Below are positions 16,875 through 25,481 of a stretch of 64,000 nt of DNA, in pieces; position 1 is the stretch's first letter, and every line of letters starts with the position of its first letter. The position numbers were made by a program, and so were the translations under genes. The notes below the pieces were generated by a model that searched no databases, was not told where the DNA came from, and saw only the letters and a program-made list of their open reading frames with translations. The stretch is from Allokutzneria sp. A3M-2-11 16 (lineage in GTDB: Bacteria; Actinomycetota; Actinomycetes; Mycobacteriales; Pseudonocardiaceae): the NCBI RefSeq assembly GCF_024213555.1, contig NZ_JANAVO010000005.1:1-64000 (forward strand). The letters run 5' to 3'.

Positions 16875-17564
16875 GTGGCTACCGTGATCCTGCTTCGACA
16901 TGCGCGTTCCACCGCGAACGGCGCCGGGGTCCTCGCCGGGCGCACGCCGGGGGTCGGGCTGGCCGAGCGCGGCGAGGAGCAGGCGCTGGAGCTGGTCGAC
17001 CGGCTCGCCGGGGTCCCGGTGGCCGGGCTGGTCCGGTCCCCGCTGCACCGCTGCGTGCAGACGTTGGAGCCGTTGGTGGCCAAGCTCGGCCTCACCCCGG
17101 TCGAGGAGCCCCGTCTGTCCGAAGTGGACTACGGCGACTGGACCGGCAAGGGCATCAAGGACCTGCTGGAGGAACCGCTGTGGAAGGTGGTGCAGCAGCA
17201 CCCCTCCGCGGCGGTCTTCCCCGGCGGTGAGGGCCTCGCGGAGGTCCAGGCGCGCGCGGTGGCGGCGATCCGCGAGCACGACGCGCGGATGACCGCCGAG
17301 CACGGCGCGAACGCGGTGTGGATCGCGTGCAGCCACGGCGACGTGATCAAGTCGGTGCTGGCGGACGCGCTCGGCCTGCACCTGGACTCCTTCCAGCGGA
17401 TCGTCGTCGAGCCGTGCTCGATGTCCGTGGTGACCTACACCGAGACCCGTCCGTACGTGCTGCGCGTCAACGACACCGGCGGAGACCTGTCCAGCCTCGT
17501 GCCGCGCGCGGACCCGGAGGCCATGGCGACCGCGCACGCCGCGGTGGGCGGTTCCACCACCTGA
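16875..17564 (+). CDS. histidine phosphatase (MSMEG_4193 type)
   Basis: 229 residues of the phosphoglycerate-mutase-like histidine phosphatase superfamily. The catalytic His is in ILLRHARSTAN, with the Arg/Glu partners in SPLHRCVQT and EVDYGDWTG, and the second His in WIACSHGDVIKS. The length and C-terminal tail match the actinobacterial MSMEG_4193 group of putative phosphomutases. GTG at 16875 follows a TAGGCT hexamer by 7 bases, indicating a leaderless transcript separate from the PHP operon. Confidence 0.85.
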   Translation: MATVILLRHARSTANGAGVLAGRTPGVGLAERGEEQALELVDRLAGVPVAGLVRSPLHRCVQTLEPLVAKLGLTPVEEPRLSEVDYGDWTGKGIKDLLEEPLWKVVQQHPSAAVFPGGEGLAEVQARAVAAIREHDARMTAEHGANAVWIACSHGDVIKSVLADALGLHLDSFQRIVVEPCSMSVVTYTETRPYVLRVNDTGGDLSSLVPRADPEAMATAHAAVGGSTT

Positions 17565-17668
17565 GCGCAGGCGAACGCTTGGCTGCTTCAGGCGTTCAGC
17601 GGAGCGACGGATAGGCCGGACGGACTCGAGAGTGTGCTCAGGTCGGGTGAGCGCAAAGGAGTCCACTG

Positions 17669-19963
17669 GTGACAACGTCGTCGGTTCTCATCGCCCTTGA
17701 AGACAGCCTCGACGGATCGGTGATCGCCGATCAGCTCAACCGGATCTGCGAGCACCTGCGGGAGGACGGGCACCAGATCGTGCGAGCCGCCACCGCGGAG
17801 GACGCGCTGGCCGTGGTGCAGAGCCGCGCCGATCTGACCGCGGTGCTGGTGAACTGGGACCTGCCGGACGACGAGACGAAGCGCGCGCCAGCCGAGGACG
17901 TGCTGAAGGCGCTCATGGGGAAGTTCTCGCGGTTGCCGGTGTTCTTGGTGGTCACCGACGCGTCGGTGGAGGAACTGCCGCTGTGGGTCTCCGAGGTCGT
18001 GTGCGGCTACGTGTGGCTGTTGGAGGACACGCCGGACTTCATCGCGGGCCGGATCGGCGTCGCGGCGCGGAACTACCTCGAAGCCGTTCTGCCGCCGTTC
18101 TTCAAGGAGCTGCGCCGTTTCGAGGACACCCACGAGTACTCCTGGCACACCCCCGCGCACGCGGGCGGGGTGGCGTTCTTGAAGTCACCGGTGGGGCGCG
18201 CGTACTTCGACTACTACGGCGAACGGTTGTTCCGAACCGACCTGTCGATCTCCGTGGCGGAGCTGGGCTCGCTGTTCGAGCACACCGGCCCGATCGGGGA
18301 CTCCGAGCGCAACGCCGCGCGGGTGTTCGGGGCGGACATGACGTACTTCGTGCTGCACGGAGACTCGACGGGGGACCGGCTCGCCTTGCACGCCAGCATC
18401 GCCTACGACGAGCTGGTCCTCGTCGACCGCAACTGCCACAAGGCGATCTACCACGGGCTCACGCTCACCGGGGGCCGTCCGGTGTACCTGATCCCCACGC
18501 GGAACGGATTTGGCTTGATGGGGCCGATTCCGCCCTCCTCGATGACGTCCTCGGCGGTCGCGGACAGCATCGGCGCGAGCCCGTTCCGCGCGAACGCCGC
18601 CGCGCCGGACCCGGTGTACGCCGTGATCACCAACTCCACCTATGACGGCCTGTGCTACGACGCCGTCCGGGTGGCGGAGCTGCTGGGCGCGAGCGTGCCG
18701 CGGCTGCACCTGGACGAGGCGTGGTTCGCCTACGCGCGGTTCAACCCGCTCTACGCGCGTCGTTACGGCATGTCCGTGGACCCGGGGACGGTGGACGAGG
18801 AGCTGCGGCCGACGGTGCTGACCACGCAGTCCACGCACAAGCTGCTCGCCGCGCTGTCGCAGTGCGCCATGGTGCACGTGAAGAACTCGCCGAAGTCACC
18901 CGTGGAGCACCGGCAGTTCAACGAGAGCTTCATGATGCACGCGACGACCTCGCCGTCCTATCCGATGATCGCCGGGCTCGACGTCGCGGTGGGCATGATG
19001 GACGGGCCGAGCGGTTTGTGGCTCACCGACGAGGCGATCACCGAGGCCATCCGGTTCCGCCAGGCCGTCGTGCGCATCGGCCGCCGCATCGCAGCGGCGG
19101 GGGACCGGCCGGAGTGGTTCTTCGGGGTCTGGCAACCCGACCGGGTGACCGATCCGAGCACCGGCACCGACTACGCCTTCGCCGACGCGCCGGTGGAGCT
19201 GCTGCGCACCGAGCCGTCGTGCTGGACGCTCGCGCCCGGCGCGGACTGGCACGGCTTCGACGGCATGGAGGACGGCTACTGCCTGCTCGACCCGATCAAG
19301 GTCACCCTGGTGTGCCCCGGCGTGGACGCCTGCGGCCGCACCTCCGACCTGGGCATCCCGGCGCGCATCCTCACCGCCTACCTGGAGACCCGGCGCATCG
19401 TCGTGGAGAAGACCGACGCTTACACGTGCCTGATCCTGTTCTCGATGGGTATCACGAAGGGCAAGTGGGGCACTCTGCTCGACGCGTTGACCGACTTCAA
19501 GAACCTCTACGACGCTTCGGCGCCGGTCGCGGAGGTGCTGCCCGACCTCGTGAAGAGCCTCCCCGCGCGCTACGGCCACATGACGTTGCCGCAGCTGTGC
19601 GCGGAGATGCACGCGCAACTGCGCGGCTCGGAGCTGACCACGTTGCTGGACGACGCTTTCACCCACGCGCCCGAGGCCGTGCTGACCCCGGCGCAGACCT
19701 ATCAGCGGCTGCTGCGCGGCGGGACCGAGCCCGTGCGGCTCGCCGAGCTGGCCGGGCGCACCGTGGCCACGCAGGTCGTGACGACGCCGCCGGGCATCCC
19801 CGTGCTCATGCCGGGGGAGAACGCGGGCGAGCACGACAGTCCGACGCTGCGCTACCTGCGGGTGCTGGAGGAGTTCGACCGCCGCTTCCCCGGCTTCCCC
19901 AGTGAGACCCACGGCGTGCACCGCGACGACGACGGCGACTACTGGATCACCTGTCTGCGCTGA
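17669..19963 (+). CDS. Orn/Lys/Arg-type decarboxylase
   Basis: A 764-residue PLP enzyme of the group I (wing-domain) basic amino acid decarboxylases. The N-terminal ~130 residues form a receiver-like wing domain (TAVLVNWDLPDDE). The PLP core has YSWHTPAHAGG, LHLDEAWFAYARF and the Schiff-base Lys in QSTHKLLAAL (about residue 391). A C-terminal domain completes it. It would make putrescine, cadaverine or agmatine; the preferred substrate cannot be read from motifs. It stands alone, with no antiporter or polyamine genes next to it. The downstream palindrome at 19988 probably ends the transcript. Confidence 0.88.
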   Translation: MTTSSVLIALEDSLDGSVIADQLNRICEHLREDGHQIVRAATAEDALAVVQSRADLTAVLVNWDLPDDETKRAPAEDVLKALMGKFSRLPVFLVVTDASVEELPLWVSEVVCGYVWLLEDTPDFIAGRIGVAARNYLEAVLPPFFKELRRFEDTHEYSWHTPAHAGGVAFLKSPVGRAYFDYYGERLFRTDLSISVAELGSLFEHTGPIGDSERNAARVFGADMTYFVLHGDSTGDRLALHASIAYDELVLVDRNCHKAIYHGLTLTGGRPVYLIPTRNGFGLMGPIPPSSMTSSAVADSIGASPFRANAAAPDPVYAVITNSTYDGLCYDAVRVAELLGASVPRLHLDEAWFAYARFNPLYARRYGMSVDPGTVDEELRPTVLTTQSTHKLLAALSQCAMVHVKNSPKSPVEHRQFNESFMMHATTSPSYPMIAGLDVAVGMMDGPSGLWLTDEAITEAIRFRQAVVRIGRRIAAAGDRPEWFFGVWQPDRVTDPSTGTDYAFADAPVELLRTEPSCWTLAPGADWHGFDGMEDGYCLLDPIKVTLVCPGVDACGRTSDLGIPARILTAYLETRRIVVEKTDAYTCLILFSMGITKGKWGTLLDALTDFKNLYDASAPVAEVLPDLVKSLPARYGHMTLPQLCAEMHAQLRGSELTTLLDDAFTHAPEAVLTPAQTYQRLLRGGTEPVRLAELAGRTVATQVVTTPPGIPVLMPGENAGEHDSPTLRYLRVLEEFDRRFPGFPSETHGVHRDDDGDYWITCLR

Positions 19964-19987
19964 GTCGGTCCCAGCCAGGGTTCGCCC

Positions 19988-20099
19988 GTCTTCAAGTACC
20001 CCCGACCCCGGCTGCTGAGGTCGTTAACCGCACCCAACCCTCACCGGGGTTGGGTGCGGTTAACGACCGTTCAGGCGGGGGTTCGGTGTACTTGAAGAC
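19988..20099. repeat. 112-bp palindromic element (GTCTTCAAGTAC family), copy A
   Basis: The outer ends are GTCTTCAAGTAC and its exact complement. The inner stem is a perfect 21-bp inverted repeat (20020-20040 with 20047-20067, core GTTAACCGCACCCAACCC). It sits between two convergent genes, so it could also end transcription in both directions. A related element lies at 58566 and a solo right arm at 53932. Confidence 0.88.
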
Positions 20100-20124
20100 C
20101 GTCCGACGTGGGCTGGGGCGGGGG

Positions 20125-21645
20125 TCAGTACTTCCAGTCGGCGCCCACGCCGCGGTACTGCTCCACGGGGATGGGTTGGGCGTCGGGGAGCATGCGGTCG
20201 GTGTAGAAGCGGCCGTGCAGGTGGTCCACCTCGTGCTGGACCAGGCGGGCCACCCCCTGGTTGAAGATCGTGATGCGGCGGGTGCCGTCGAGGTCCTGGT
20301 GCTCCACGTGCACGGTCAGCGGCCGGGGCACCATGCCGCGCACGTCGAAGAAGCTCAGGCAGCCCTCGTACTGCTCGTCGACCTCGTCGGAGGACTCGAT
20401 CACCCTCGGGTTGAACAGGGTGATCACGTCCGCGCCCGCTGGCGGGCAGATCATCGCCGCGGCCCGGTCGATGCCGATCTGGTTCGCGGCGATGCCCATG
20501 CCCTTGCCGAAGACGTGCGCCCGCGCCACCCGCTTGGCGGCCGCCTGTAACTCCGAGACCACCCGCCGGGCGTCCTCGGCGTCGGCGGGCAGCGTGAACG
20601 GACGGGCGGGGCGCCGCAGCAGCGGCTCGTCGTGCTGGATCACGCCGAGCGAGCGCATCGTCTCGCTGGGCTTGGACTGTTTGGCCGCCGCCTCGGCGGG
20701 CCTGCGCCGGAAATGCCACTCCAACCGGTACCGAGCGTTCATCGGCGGGTCCTCCGTCGCCCAGGAGTAGATCCGTCGGTCTCCCTCGTGGTGGTCGGAG
20801 ATGGCGGTGCGGAACGGCATCGAGTCCGCGGTCATCGACGTGTGCAGGCCCCACACCGAGGGGCCCAGCTCGGCGGGGAAGTCCAGCCGGATCGACAGCC
20901 GCTTCGTCGGCAGCCGCACGGCCCGCTGGAACCAGTTGCCCCACTTGTCGTCGCCGACCGCGTAGGTGTACTCGATCCACGTGCTCTCGCCCGGGTACAG
21001 CGGGAAGTGCCCGCTGTCGTTGGCGAAGAGCAACCACACCTCCTTGATCGCGTCCCGGTCGTGCTGCGGCACGAAGTGCATCGGCTCCGCCCGGTCCTCG
21101 CCCCACCACGCGTGGAGGTCTATTTCCTCCCACGTCAGCGGCTGGTCGCGGTAGAGCCGGTTGGACTGGTCCGGGCGGCCGGGGAAGCGGTCCACCGAAA
21201 TGCGGATCAGGTAGCGGGTGATCGGATCAGCGCCGTTGTTGAACAGCTTGCGGCGCATCGTCGCCCGGTAGGTGTGGCCGTCGTAGTGCAGCTCGGCGTG
21301 GTCGTGCTCGACGACCAGGCTCCCGTGCGTCGGGTCGACCAGGTACTCCGGCGGCGACGGGGTCCTCGGGTGCGGTGGCTGGTGCCCCCGTGCCTGCTCG
21401 TAGCCCCGCCAGGCGCGGCGCAGCGCACCGCCCGCGCCCAGCGCGATGTCGGCGGCCTTGGCGAACTCCCGCGACGCGCGCTCGTGACCGCTCTCCACCT
21501 TGGACACGTAGGAGCGGCTGTAGCCCATGGCCTCGGCCAGCGCGGTCTTGGACAGCCCGCGCACGTCGCGCCAGCGGCGGAACTCCTCGACGAACGCGTC
21601 GTGGGGGAGTGCGAGGCCGGGCGCCAAGTCCTGATCTTCGGTCAT
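20125..21645 (-). CDS. XRE-type HTH fused to peptide deformylase
   Basis: 506 residues in three parts. Residues about 15-75 are an XRE HTH (LSKTALAEAMGYSRSYVSKV). About 90-310 is a sensor-like domain with PLYPGESTWIEYTY and GLHTSMTADSMPFRT. About 320-500 is a peptide deformylase-like domain with all three metal/catalytic motifs: GMGIAANQIGI, YEGCLSF and QHEVDHLHGRFY. Normal deformylases are free 170-220-residue enzymes that remove formyl groups from nascent proteins. A fusion to a DNA-binding domain suggests a regulator that senses or modifies formyl-peptides. ATG at 21645 is preceded by GGAGGCGAG; an upstream GTG at 21663 is less likely. Confidence 0.87.
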   Translation of the reverse strand: MTEDQDLAPGLALPHDAFVEEFRRWRDVRGLSKTALAEAMGYSRSYVSKVESGHERASREFAKAADIALGAGGALRRAWRGYEQARGHQPPHPRTPSPPEYLVDPTHGSLVVEHDHAELHYDGHTYRATMRRKLFNNGADPITRYLIRISVDRFPGRPDQSNRLYRDQPLTWEEIDLHAWWGEDRAEPMHFVPQHDRDAIKEVWLLFANDSGHFPLYPGESTWIEYTYAVGDDKWGNWFQRAVRLPTKRLSIRLDFPAELGPSVWGLHTSMTADSMPFRTAISDHHEGDRRIYSWATEDPPMNARYRLEWHFRRRPAEAAAKQSKPSETMRSLGVIQHDEPLLRRPARPFTLPADAEDARRVVSELQAAAKRVARAHVFGKGMGIAANQIGIDRAAAMICPPAGADVITLFNPRVIESSDEVDEQYEGCLSFFDVRGMVPRPLTVHVEHQDLDGTRRITIFNQGVARLVQHEVDHLHGRFYTDRMLPDAQPIPVEQYRGVGADWKY

Positions 21646-21808
21646 CTCGCCTCCGTCTCGCACCGTGAGTGAGCGTGAGCGCTGCGTGAGTCCCTCTCAG
21701 CCTAGATCCAAACAGCGCCTCCGTGGTGTCCTCGTTTCCGAAGGGACAGCACGGGATCTGGACAAGTGAGGGAACTGCCTGACGGTGGTTCCGGATCGGA
21801 AGTGAACC

Positions 21809-22039
21809 GTGATCACCACGAGCACACGGGCCCGCTCGGCCCGCCGACTGGCCAGCCTGCTGGCGGCCCGCACCGGGGTGCACGTGGTCGTTCGCTACGA
21901 CAGGCCGCTGCGGCGGTACTGGGTGGTGTGGTCGAACGGCCCGGACGAGGCCCGCATGCGGACCATCGCCCTGGCCAACGCGACCGTTGTCCCTGACCTT
22001 GATCTTGGCGAGCTCCTGTGGCACCGCAGTGTGTCCTAG
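21809..22039 (+). CDS. small hypothetical protein
   Basis: 76 residues, SARRLASLLAARTGVHVVVR followed by YWVVWSNGPDEARM. No family is recognised. Codon use fits the genome and it is divergent from the XRE-deformylase gene, a common place for small partner genes. It ends before a strong shared hairpin. Confidence 0.5.
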   Translation: MITTSTRARSARRLASLLAARTGVHVVVRYDRPLRRYWVVWSNGPDEARMRTIALANATVVPDLDLGELLWHRSVS

Positions 22040-22078
22040 GCCCCGGAAACCGCGGTGCCACGGTGAATCGCCAAGCAG

Positions 22079-22140
22079 AGGTGATCAGGGGGTTTCGGCG
22101 CCTGCGAACGCCGTATCGGGAAGGAACCCCCTGATCACCT
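22079..22140. terminator. bidirectional terminator hairpin
   Basis: A 16-bp perfect stem, AGGTGATCAGGGGGTT with its complement, spans 22079-22094 and 22125-22140 between convergent genes. The stop codon of the mannosyltransferase gene lies inside the right arm. No T run is seen on either side. Confidence 0.7.
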
Positions 22141-23430
22141 CAGAGCACTACCGGCCTCGCCGCGACGGGGCAGCAGGGTCGCCACGGCGATGACGAGGAA
22201 CGCCACCACCCCGCAGATCGTGTACAGGCTGTGGATGAAGTCGAGCGTGGAGAACGCGGCGTCGCTCTCGGGCACGCCCCACCAGATCACGCCCACGGAG
22301 CCGGGTGGCTCCTTGGCGTAGGGGTCGGGCCAGCACGCGGTCACCAGCACCAGGCTCACCGCGGCGGCGGCGTAGGTCCGTCGCGGTCCGGTGGGGCGCA
22401 TCGCCTGGCTGATCAGCAGCACCAGGAACGGCGCGACCCACACCCAGTGGTGGTGCCAGGAGATCGGCGAGACCAGCAGCGCGGTCAGCGCCGTCATCAG
22501 CAGGCCGGGCAGTTCGAGGCCGCGGCGGCCGAACCGGGTCGCGACGAGGAGCCCGACGACACCGAAGACCGCAGACAGCGCGAGCCGGGTGACGTGCAGC
22601 GCGGGCTGGTCGAACTCGAACGCCTGACCGACCATGCCGTTGATGGACTGGTTGCCGTGCCAGAACAGGTAGGCGCCCATCCGCGAGCTGTCGGCGAAGC
22701 CGCCCGTCCAGAACTGCGCGGACTGCACGGGCAGGAACGCGGTGCCGATGGCGATCGTCGCGGCGAAGGTGCCCAGCGCGGTCAGCCCGGCCCGGACCCG
22801 CCCGGTGAGCAGCAGGTAGAGGATGAACACGCCGGGGATGAGCTTGACCGAGGCTGCCAGGCCGAGCGCCACGCCCTTGAACCGGTTCTCCTTCGGCAGC
22901 GCGAAGTCCAGCACCACCAGGCCCATCAGCAGCGCGTTGACCTGGCCGAAGGAGATGTTGGACTGGATCGGCTCCAGGTGCAGGGCCACCGCGCCGACCG
23001 CCAGCGTCAGCGCGAGGCGCCCGCGCGAGGCCGCGAACCCGGCGATCCCCCACGCGCACCAGATCGCCACGAGCACCGCGACCACGCTCAGCCCGGTCAT
23101 CACCCACGGCACGCTGCCCATCGGCAACAGCGTCATGGCCGACGCGAACAGCGCGGCGAACGGGGAGTAGAGGAACGGCAGCCCCGCGTGGTTCTTGGTG
23201 TAGAGCTCGGTGTTGTCCCACAGTTCTTGGCCCGCGCTGTAGTAGACGCCGAGGTCGACCATGTGGGCGCGGTGCACCGGCCAGGTGAGCATGTCCGAGA
23301 CGCGCAGGTAGAGCGAGAGCGCGAACAGCGCCACCGCCCCCACCAGCAGCCAGGACGGACAGGGCAATCGCCGCCGTGCTGGTGCCGGTTCGTCGTCTCG
23401 GGTGTCCGGCTCGGCCGGGCTGGTGCGCAT
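22135..23430 (-). CDS. GT87 family glycosyltransferase
   Basis: A 431-residue polytopic membrane protein (about ten segments) of the DUF2029/GT87 group, whose actinobacterial members use polyprenyl-phosphate mannose to build lipomannan or PIMs (for example PimE). Seen are an early lumenal Asp motif HMVDLGVYYSAGQELW, FLYSPFAALFA, SVKLIPGVFILYLLL and SPISWHHHWVW. ATG at 23430 is preceded by AGGAAGG. Exact acceptor unknown. Confidence 0.85.
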   Translation of the reverse strand: MRTSPAEPDTRDDEPAPARRRLPCPSWLLVGAVALFALSLYLRVSDMLTWPVHRAHMVDLGVYYSAGQELWDNTELYTKNHAGLPFLYSPFAALFASAMTLLPMGSVPWVMTGLSVVAVLVAIWCAWGIAGFAASRGRLALTLAVGAVALHLEPIQSNISFGQVNALLMGLVVLDFALPKENRFKGVALGLAASVKLIPGVFILYLLLTGRVRAGLTALGTFAATIAIGTAFLPVQSAQFWTGGFADSSRMGAYLFWHGNQSINGMVGQAFEFDQPALHVTRLALSAVFGVVGLLVATRFGRRGLELPGLLMTALTALLVSPISWHHHWVWVAPFLVLLISQAMRPTGPRRTYAAAAVSLVLVTACWPDPYAKEPPGSVGVIWWGVPESDAAFSTLDFIHSLYTICGVVAFLVIAVATLLPRRGEAGSALR

Positions 23431-23511
23431 CGGTGACCTTCCTGAAGGGGCGGGCGCATTCTCCCGCCGTCGCCCCCACGAGACCGATCGACCCCCCACC
23501 CAGTGGTCACA

Positions 23512-24462
23512 TCACACCACGAAGGGCTTGAGATGCGTCGGTTCGTGAACCTTCGTCACGAGTCCGGCCGCGGCGACCTCGGCCCGGAACGCCGCCGGGC
23601 CCGCCGTGTTGACCGTCGCGGGCAGGTCGGGGGAGTCGAGCGGGGTGAGCATGTCGTCGTGATGGCTGGCCACCGTCAACGGCGGTGACCCGAGCGCCCT
23701 GATCAGCCGTGAGGGGTAGGCGTGGATCGGCTTCCACGAGGTCATGCTGGCGACCAGGACGTCCGGGGTGAGCCCGGCCAGCTCCCGCTCCGCGTAGTTG
23801 GTCGCGCCGAACAACAGCACCTCCCGCGACGTCCCGAAGGAGACCTGGAAGGCGAAGGTCTCGCCCTCGACCAGCTCGCCGAGCGTCCTGGGCCTGCGCG
23901 GCCGGTCGGTCAGCTCGCCGGGCAGCAGGTACGCGTGGTCGCCGGTCATCGAGTGCAGGCTGGGCACCGCCTGCACGCTCAGCCCGCCGAACTCCAGGTT
24001 CTCCCCGCCGCGGACGACGATCATCCGTTTCCGCGGCACGCCGCAGGCTTCGAGGAGGAACGAGGTGCCGCGCCCGCACACGACGCGCGCGCCGGGGAAG
24101 CGGGTCAGCAGGTGTGGCACGTCGGCCGAGTGGTCCCAGTGCCCGTGGCTGACCATGATCAGCTCGGGTGCCTCGGTGATCGTCCGGTCCACCAGGGCGG
24201 GCCGCGTCGCGAGGGGCGCGCGCTCGTCGATGGCCGAGCTGCCGGGAAGCCGGTACTCCATGCGGCTCAGGTACGGGTCGAAGAGCACCCGCCTGCCGTT
24301 CATGATCAGCTCCCAGCCGGCGACGCCGAGCCAGCGCAGGGTCACGCCGGGCCCGCTGAGCGGTTTCGGGTCGGCCGCCGCGCTGCCCGCCACGCTCGCG
24401 GTCAGGGCCGCGACGCCCGCGCCCCGGAACAGTCCACGTCTACTGACATGACTTGTGCACAT
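23512..24462 (-). CDS. Tat-exported MBL-fold metallo-hydrolase
   Basis: 316 residues. The N-terminus SRRGLFRGAGVAALTASVAG is a twin-arginine signal. The beta-lactamase-fold core has the zinc motif HGHWDH (about residue 107) and later His/Asp ligands in SLHSMTGDH, SMTSWKPIH and SHHDDM. It resembles UlaG/PhnP-like hydrolases acting on small esters or lactones. It is divergent from a LysR gene and their 5' ends nearly touch, so co-regulation is likely. Confidence 0.85.
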   Translation of the reverse strand: MCTSHVSRRGLFRGAGVAALTASVAGSAAADPKPLSGPGVTLRWLGVAGWELIMNGRRVLFDPYLSRMEYRLPGSSAIDERAPLATRPALVDRTITEAPELIMVSHGHWDHSADVPHLLTRFPGARVVCGRGTSFLLEACGVPRKRMIVVRGGENLEFGGLSVQAVPSLHSMTGDHAYLLPGELTDRPRRPRTLGELVEGETFAFQVSFGTSREVLLFGATNYAERELAGLTPDVLVASMTSWKPIHAYPSRLIRALGSPPLTVASHHDDMLTPLDSPDLPATVNTAGPAAFRAEVAAAGLVTKVHEPTHLKPFVV

Positions 24463-24519
24463 GGCCCGAGCAGAACAGCGCGAAGTGGATCAAGTCCAAC
24501 ACCAATATCAGGACGATGC

Positions 24520-24539
24520 CGATATCGGATCGGATATCG
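24520..24539. promoter_or_regulatory. probable LysR operator
   Basis: CGATATC and GATATCG form a dyad with a 6-base centre, 10 bases before the LysR start and in an AT-richer patch between divergent genes. This is the normal place for an autoregulatory LysR site. Assigned by position only. Confidence 0.55.
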
Positions 24540-24548
24540 TTGCTGTTC

Positions 24549-25481
24549 GTGGACCTGGTGCGGCATCTGCGGTACTTCCTGGCGGTGGCCGAGGAGCTGC
24601 ACTTCGGCCGCGCCGCGCGCCGCCTGCACATGTCCCAGCCGCCGCTGTCGCAGCGCATCCAGCGCCTGGAGCACGAGCTGGGTGTGCGGCTGTTCGATCG
24701 CGCCGCCCGGCAGGTCCGGCTCACCGACGCGGGCGCGGCACTGCTGGTCGAGGCCCGCGAAGTCCTCGGGAGGGTCGATCACCTGCACACCGTCGCCGAC
24801 CGGCTGCGGCGCGGGGAAGCGGGCGTGCTGCGCGGAGGCATGCTGCCCGACCTGCCCGGAGACGTGGTGGCCAGCCTCGTGTCCGAGTTCCGCGATCGCT
24901 GCCCCGACGTCCGGCTCACGCTGCGGGAGCTGACCACCGCCGAGCAGCTGCGCGCGCTGGCCGACCGCACGTTGGACGTGGGAGTGCTGCGGCATCCCTT
25001 TGACGCGCCGTGGCTGGACCAGGGCGAAGTGCTGAGCCAGCCGCTCGGGGTGCTGTGCCCACCGGGATGGCCACCGGGTCCGCTGCGGCTGGCCGACCTC
25101 GCCGGGCAGGAGTTGGTGATCTTCCCGAGGACGACCGCGCCCGCGTTGCACGACGAGCTGCTGTCCACGTGCGCACGGCACGGCTTCACCCCACGCGTGG
25201 TGCACGAGGCGGCCACCCCCGGTTTCGCGCTCGGCCTGGTGCTGGCGGGCGGAGCCGTCGCGCTGCACCACCTCGACTCCCCGGCTCCGCACCCGGACGT
25301 GCGGTGCCTCCCGCTCGTCGGCGCACCGCTGGCGTGGCGGACCTCGCCGGTGTGGCCACGCGGCAAGCACACTCCCGCGGTGGCCGCGTTCGCGGAGATC
25401 CTCACGGCACGCCTCACGCCCGCCGAACTCGCGCCCCGCCCACCCCTCCACCCCCGGCCCACCACGGAGTACCTGCCATGA
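24549..25481 (+). CDS. LysR family transcriptional regulator
   Basis: 310 residues. The N-terminal HTH (LRYFLAVAEELHFGRAARRL, then MSQPPLSQRIQRLE) and a type 2 periplasmic-binding effector domain are clear. GTG at 24549 gives the usual N-terminus; longer readings run into the divergent metallo-hydrolase. Its stop overlaps the start of a beta-lactamase-fold gene (ATGA), so the two are translated together. It may control that gene and the divergent hydrolase. Confidence 0.88.
   Translation: MDLVRHLRYFLAVAEELHFGRAARRLHMSQPPLSQRIQRLEHELGVRLFDRAARQVRLTDAGAALLVEAREVLGRVDHLHTVADRLRRGEAGVLRGGMLPDLPGDVVASLVSEFRDRCPDVRLTLRELTTAEQLRALADRTLDVGVLRHPFDAPWLDQGEVLSQPLGVLCPPGWPPGPLRLADLAGQELVIFPRTTAPALHDELLSTCARHGFTPRVVHEAATPGFALGLVLAGGAVALHHLDSPAPHPDVRCLPLVGAPLAWRTSPVWPRGKHTPAVAAFAEILTARLTPAELAPRPPLHPRPTTEYLP

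Noticed and set aside
15438-17675. A 745-codon open frame on the minus strand opposite the PHP and phosphatase genes
   Set aside because: Low-complexity Arg/His/Pro/Val-rich translation without any family motif. It is the mirror of codon bias in GC-rich coding DNA; the plus strand genes have clear motifs.
17669-19963. Two-component response regulator domain at the N-terminus of the decarboxylase
   Set aside because: Group I decarboxylases have a CheY-like wing domain as a normal part; no phosphorylation pocket is evident.
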